The notes beneath the pieces were generated by a model, which did not search any database, was not told the DNA's origin, and saw nothing but the letters and a program-made list of their open reading frames with translations. Shown piece by piece: positions 61,634-64,000 of a stretch of 64,000 nucleotides of DNA (the first letter of the stretch is position 1; every line of letters begins with the position of its first letter). The DNA lies in assembly GCA_964017155.1 (NCBI GenBank), contig OZ024865.1:38223926-38287925 (forward strand), written 5' to 3'. The DNA is from Oasisia sp. SBJ-2009 (lineage: Eukaryota > Annelida > Polychaeta > Sabellida > Siboglinidae). The translations under genes and the position numbers were made by a program.

Positions 61634-61727
61634 GCATACAGTTGTGAACAAAAACAATAAATCTGATAGACACTGAACTGCTGCTCGACATCACATCTTA
61701 ATAGTGATCACTGTGTTCACAGTTGCC
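61634..61727. repeat. Direct repeat, copy 1
   Basis: Matches 62,005-62,104 with small gaps (shared CATACAGTT, TCTGATAGAC, CATCACATCTTAATAGTG, ATCACTGTGTTCACAGTTGC). A third short fragment (GCTGCTAGACATCCCATCTTA) follows at about 61,737-61,760. Confidence 0.85.
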
Positions 61728-61760
61728 GAATACGCAACTGCTGCTAGACATCCCATCTTA

Positions 61761-62004
61761 AACAAAATAGTGAACATACACAGACTCGACTCACTGCTAA
61801 AAGCCACCAATACAAATAAAAAACCTAACATATATAATATACAACTGAGTGACATAATTAATACTACACAAAGTACCATCATTCGTGTATGATTACTATG
61901 TTATCTAATTGACGCCTTCACAGTTGGCAAATGTGATACAATGGCAGATATATCGATGTAAAATGGACTAGAAACATTAACAAAACAATTTGGTAATTCC
62001 AAAC
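61761..62004. other. Spacer between the direct repeats
   Basis: AT-rich; no gene seen. Confidence 0.4.
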
Positions 62005-62104
62005 ACATACAGTTCTGAACAAATCAATAACTCTGATAGACGCTGAACAGCTGCTAGACAGTAGACATCACATCTTAATAGTGATCACTGTGTTCACAGT
62101 TGCC
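62005..62104. repeat. Direct repeat, copy 2, overlapping the 3' end of the 62,075 gene
   Basis: Includes the stop codon and last ten codons of the uncharacterised gene on the minus strand. Copy 1 is therefore a detached duplicate of that gene's 3' end and trailer. Confidence 0.85.
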
Positions 62105-64000
62105 ACAGCAGTGGCACAGTGATGTGCACTTCAGATTAGCTTTAACACATTTGCACAGCCCTCTGCACCCCTTCTTACAGCCGCATCTTAACAACTCTGA
62201 GCAGGACACAGCCGCTTCTGGGAGTAACGTCCACATCGGTTCCCATCCTCGCGTCGGATTCTTGCTCCATCCCCAGGACTCTGGAAAAGGAAGATCTGGT
62301 TCTCGGACCTGGGCCTGACCCCATACATGGCCACCCTGGTATGTTGCTCGCCTTGCATGCTGCAGCAGTGCAGCTCTGGTTGGTAGATTGGCGTCGATAG
62401 ATCTGGCTTTTGACGTGAACATGTGCTTCCTGGCTGAGTCCACAGTAGTTTCGTCACTCCCCCGATCATACATAAGCACCACGTATGACTCGAGTACAGA
62501 TATGCAGACATTGTCCAAACTTGTCGGTCATGTGACAAGTCTAGCGAAGACCTCCGTTGCAGCATTGAATGACCTCCACGTGTCGAATGCGGCCCTTTTG
62601 CCTTTCCCAGCAAACGACGAGACTGTGTCACAACCGGTGAAGGCGTGGAACATGGGAAGAGCTTGTGCTTTCTCGGCATCCAAAGAGGTGGTAATTTCAT
62701 GAGCTGGTACCTCAGGTGTTTACCCGTTCCAAACGCTATCCACAGCTGTGTGTTCTCCATTGGCACAACAGTGGAGACAGCCAGGACGACAATGTCTGTA
62801 TCCACTTTCCGCAGCATGATCCGCCGATGACCTTTTTCGGCCGCATCCTTGGCGTGCAGGAACATGCGCGTATCCGCGTCTTCGTGAGAGCATGGTGCCA
62901 AGGCCGATACATCTTGATGGTCACGTGAGCACAGCACATGCTTCCCACAGGTTGAGAAGACTTCTTTCTCTGTAGACAGATTTTCTACGACTTCATGTGC
63001 TAGGAAGTTGAATAGTTCTGTCTTGTTCTCGTCCACTCGCAGGAACTCCTGCCAGTTTCCCGGGATGGAGTTGGCTGCTGCAGCACGTCGTCTGACGCCC
63101 TTTCCACGATTTTCTCTTGCTATGGACTTCAGGCTATCTGGTATGTAGATATCCCAGACGATGTCCACCCTTGTCACTCTAGCCAACTGTGCTTTGATGT
63201 ATGGAAGGAACACTAACATGGCATAGTCTTGGAAGGTTTTCGCTCCAACTGGCTTCAGCATGTTGATGATAGCAGCTCCTTCCAGAATGATAACGTCGAT
63301 GGCTTGAGCTTCGCCTTTGGATATGCACAGCTTCTCCAGGCAATCTGTGAGATCTGCCTTTGTACGTACCGAACCGCAATTTGTACCGACTCCCAAGGTC
63401 TTCGATCACTTCCACGGAAGCCTGAGCTTCGCTTGCAAAAGTGACTTGTACAGCCATTGTGTGTTCGTGGTGCCTGCCGTTGTCCCTGCCAGTGTGGTTA
63501 TCCAGGCATGCTGTTTCAAAGCCGTCGATGGTCCTCGCAATTTCTGGTCCAGCTACCATCCATCGCAGTACAGCTCTAGGGATTTGCGTCAGGCCGATTG
63601 CTCCGCCATCAACTTTGACGACTGCGTTGTTTTGCTCATGCGCGTGGTCGATAGCTATGGCTGAAAAGGGACCGGTCGACTTGTGCACTACGAAGCTGCC
63701 TCGGTCAAACTCTTTCGCTACATCAGGGAGTCGTTCGTGCAGTGTTGTCATATCACGTATATGTACGGGAACCCAGCGAGAATAGTGTGTGTGATCCAGG
63801 GCAAAGAACCACGGAGCCAGTGCTCTCAATGCAGTAATGTAGAGTGGGAAGTTCCTTCAAATCCATTGGATGATCTTCGCAATCGCAAACAAAGTTTGAT
63901 CCACTGTGAGTACAGGAACCTGTCCAGGATTCAGATGTTCGACAGCGCGCTTGATAACATCCATCGAGTGACGTATCATGGCCCCAGGCCTGGAGTCATC
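62075..64000 (-). pseudogene. Frameshifted copy of an uncharacterised metazoan family with PIN/FEN-like motifs and Cys-rich tail; runs off the right edge
   Basis: Minus-strand reading, N to C: HSMDVIKRAVEHLNPGQVPV and VDQTLFA near the edge; TGA at 63,857-63,859; LRALAPWFFALDHTHYSRW (63,829 down) with IDHAHEQNNAVVK; a frame change near 63,380; then a frame to about 62,705 with VDIVWDIY, SHEDADTRMFLHAKDAAEKG, VDTDIVVLAV and LWIAFGTGKHLRY. A one-base loss near 62,705 moves the reading to FHAFTGCDTVSSFAGKGK. TGA at 62,528-62,530 interrupts before VLESYVVLMYDRGSDE. The tail has 11 Cys in CGCKKGC and CKC patterns, ending at the TAA at 62,075. I know this protein type from memory as multi-copy and unnamed in corals, molluscs and lancelets. 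The Asp/Glu motifs and GCD signature suggest a PIN/FEN-type nuclease fold (inference). Compared with relatives, a central part between the VDQTLFA and LRALAPW regions is deleted. Confidence 0.75.

Noticed and set aside
62100..63785. Plus-strand open frames opposite the uncharacterised gene
   Set aside because: They are antisense shadows; family motifs are found only on the minus strand.

Overview
The window is animal DNA, most likely from a marine invertebrate such as a mollusc or lancelet. The evidence is exons with GT/AG splice sites, a decayed Ty3/gypsy pol fragment, a 5'-truncated LINE tail, and a decayed copy of a multi-copy uncharacterised metazoan protein family. No bacterial operon, RNA gene or CRISPR array is visible.

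Positions 1 to about 51,500 form one composite tandem array, all in minus-strand polarity. Its module is a 139-nt exon copy (136 nt in five copies), about 190 bp of conserved acceptor-side intron, a block of 23/26/29-bp minisatellite, and about 150 bp of conserved donor-side intron. I count 36 exon copies. Thirteen are open in the coding frame, and 23 carry the same TAG at codon 15. The array grew at several scales: a 4,727-bp four-exon unit at the left, a 7,814-bp tandem duplication in the middle, and a 3,468-bp duplication further right with 1,051-bp duplications nested inside it.

Positions 51,560-54,290 are about 52 copies of a 51-bp repeat. On the minus strand each unit reads as a 3' splice site: a TACTAAT branch-site-like motif, a T-rich tract, then TTCAG followed by what looks like the first 25-30 bases of the same exon. 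The 26-bp minisatellite also has a pyrimidine tract ending in CAG followed by GTGG or CTGG. My main inference is that one intron 3' end with its exon start seeded three repeat families of different size in one intron.

The host gene appears to lie on the minus strand. Its upstream exon is at 57,053-57,178 and a possible promoter or first exon is at 57,370-57,480, with an RFX X-box-like motif, a CRE-like site and a CACGTG E-box. The product is a highly charged coiled-coil protein that I cannot name; the X-box makes a ciliary role possible. The next downstream exon must lie beyond the left edge.

Positions 54,300-57,050 hold two old inverted repeats, a G-tract and AT-rich DNA. From 58,795 to the right end there is a 9-bp/GT microsatellite, a gypsy RNase H/integrase remnant with an internal 12-bp expansion, a LINE 3' end, short direct repeats, and a frameshifted gene of an uncharacterised family with a PIN/FEN-like motif set and a Cys-rich tail, which runs off the right edge.
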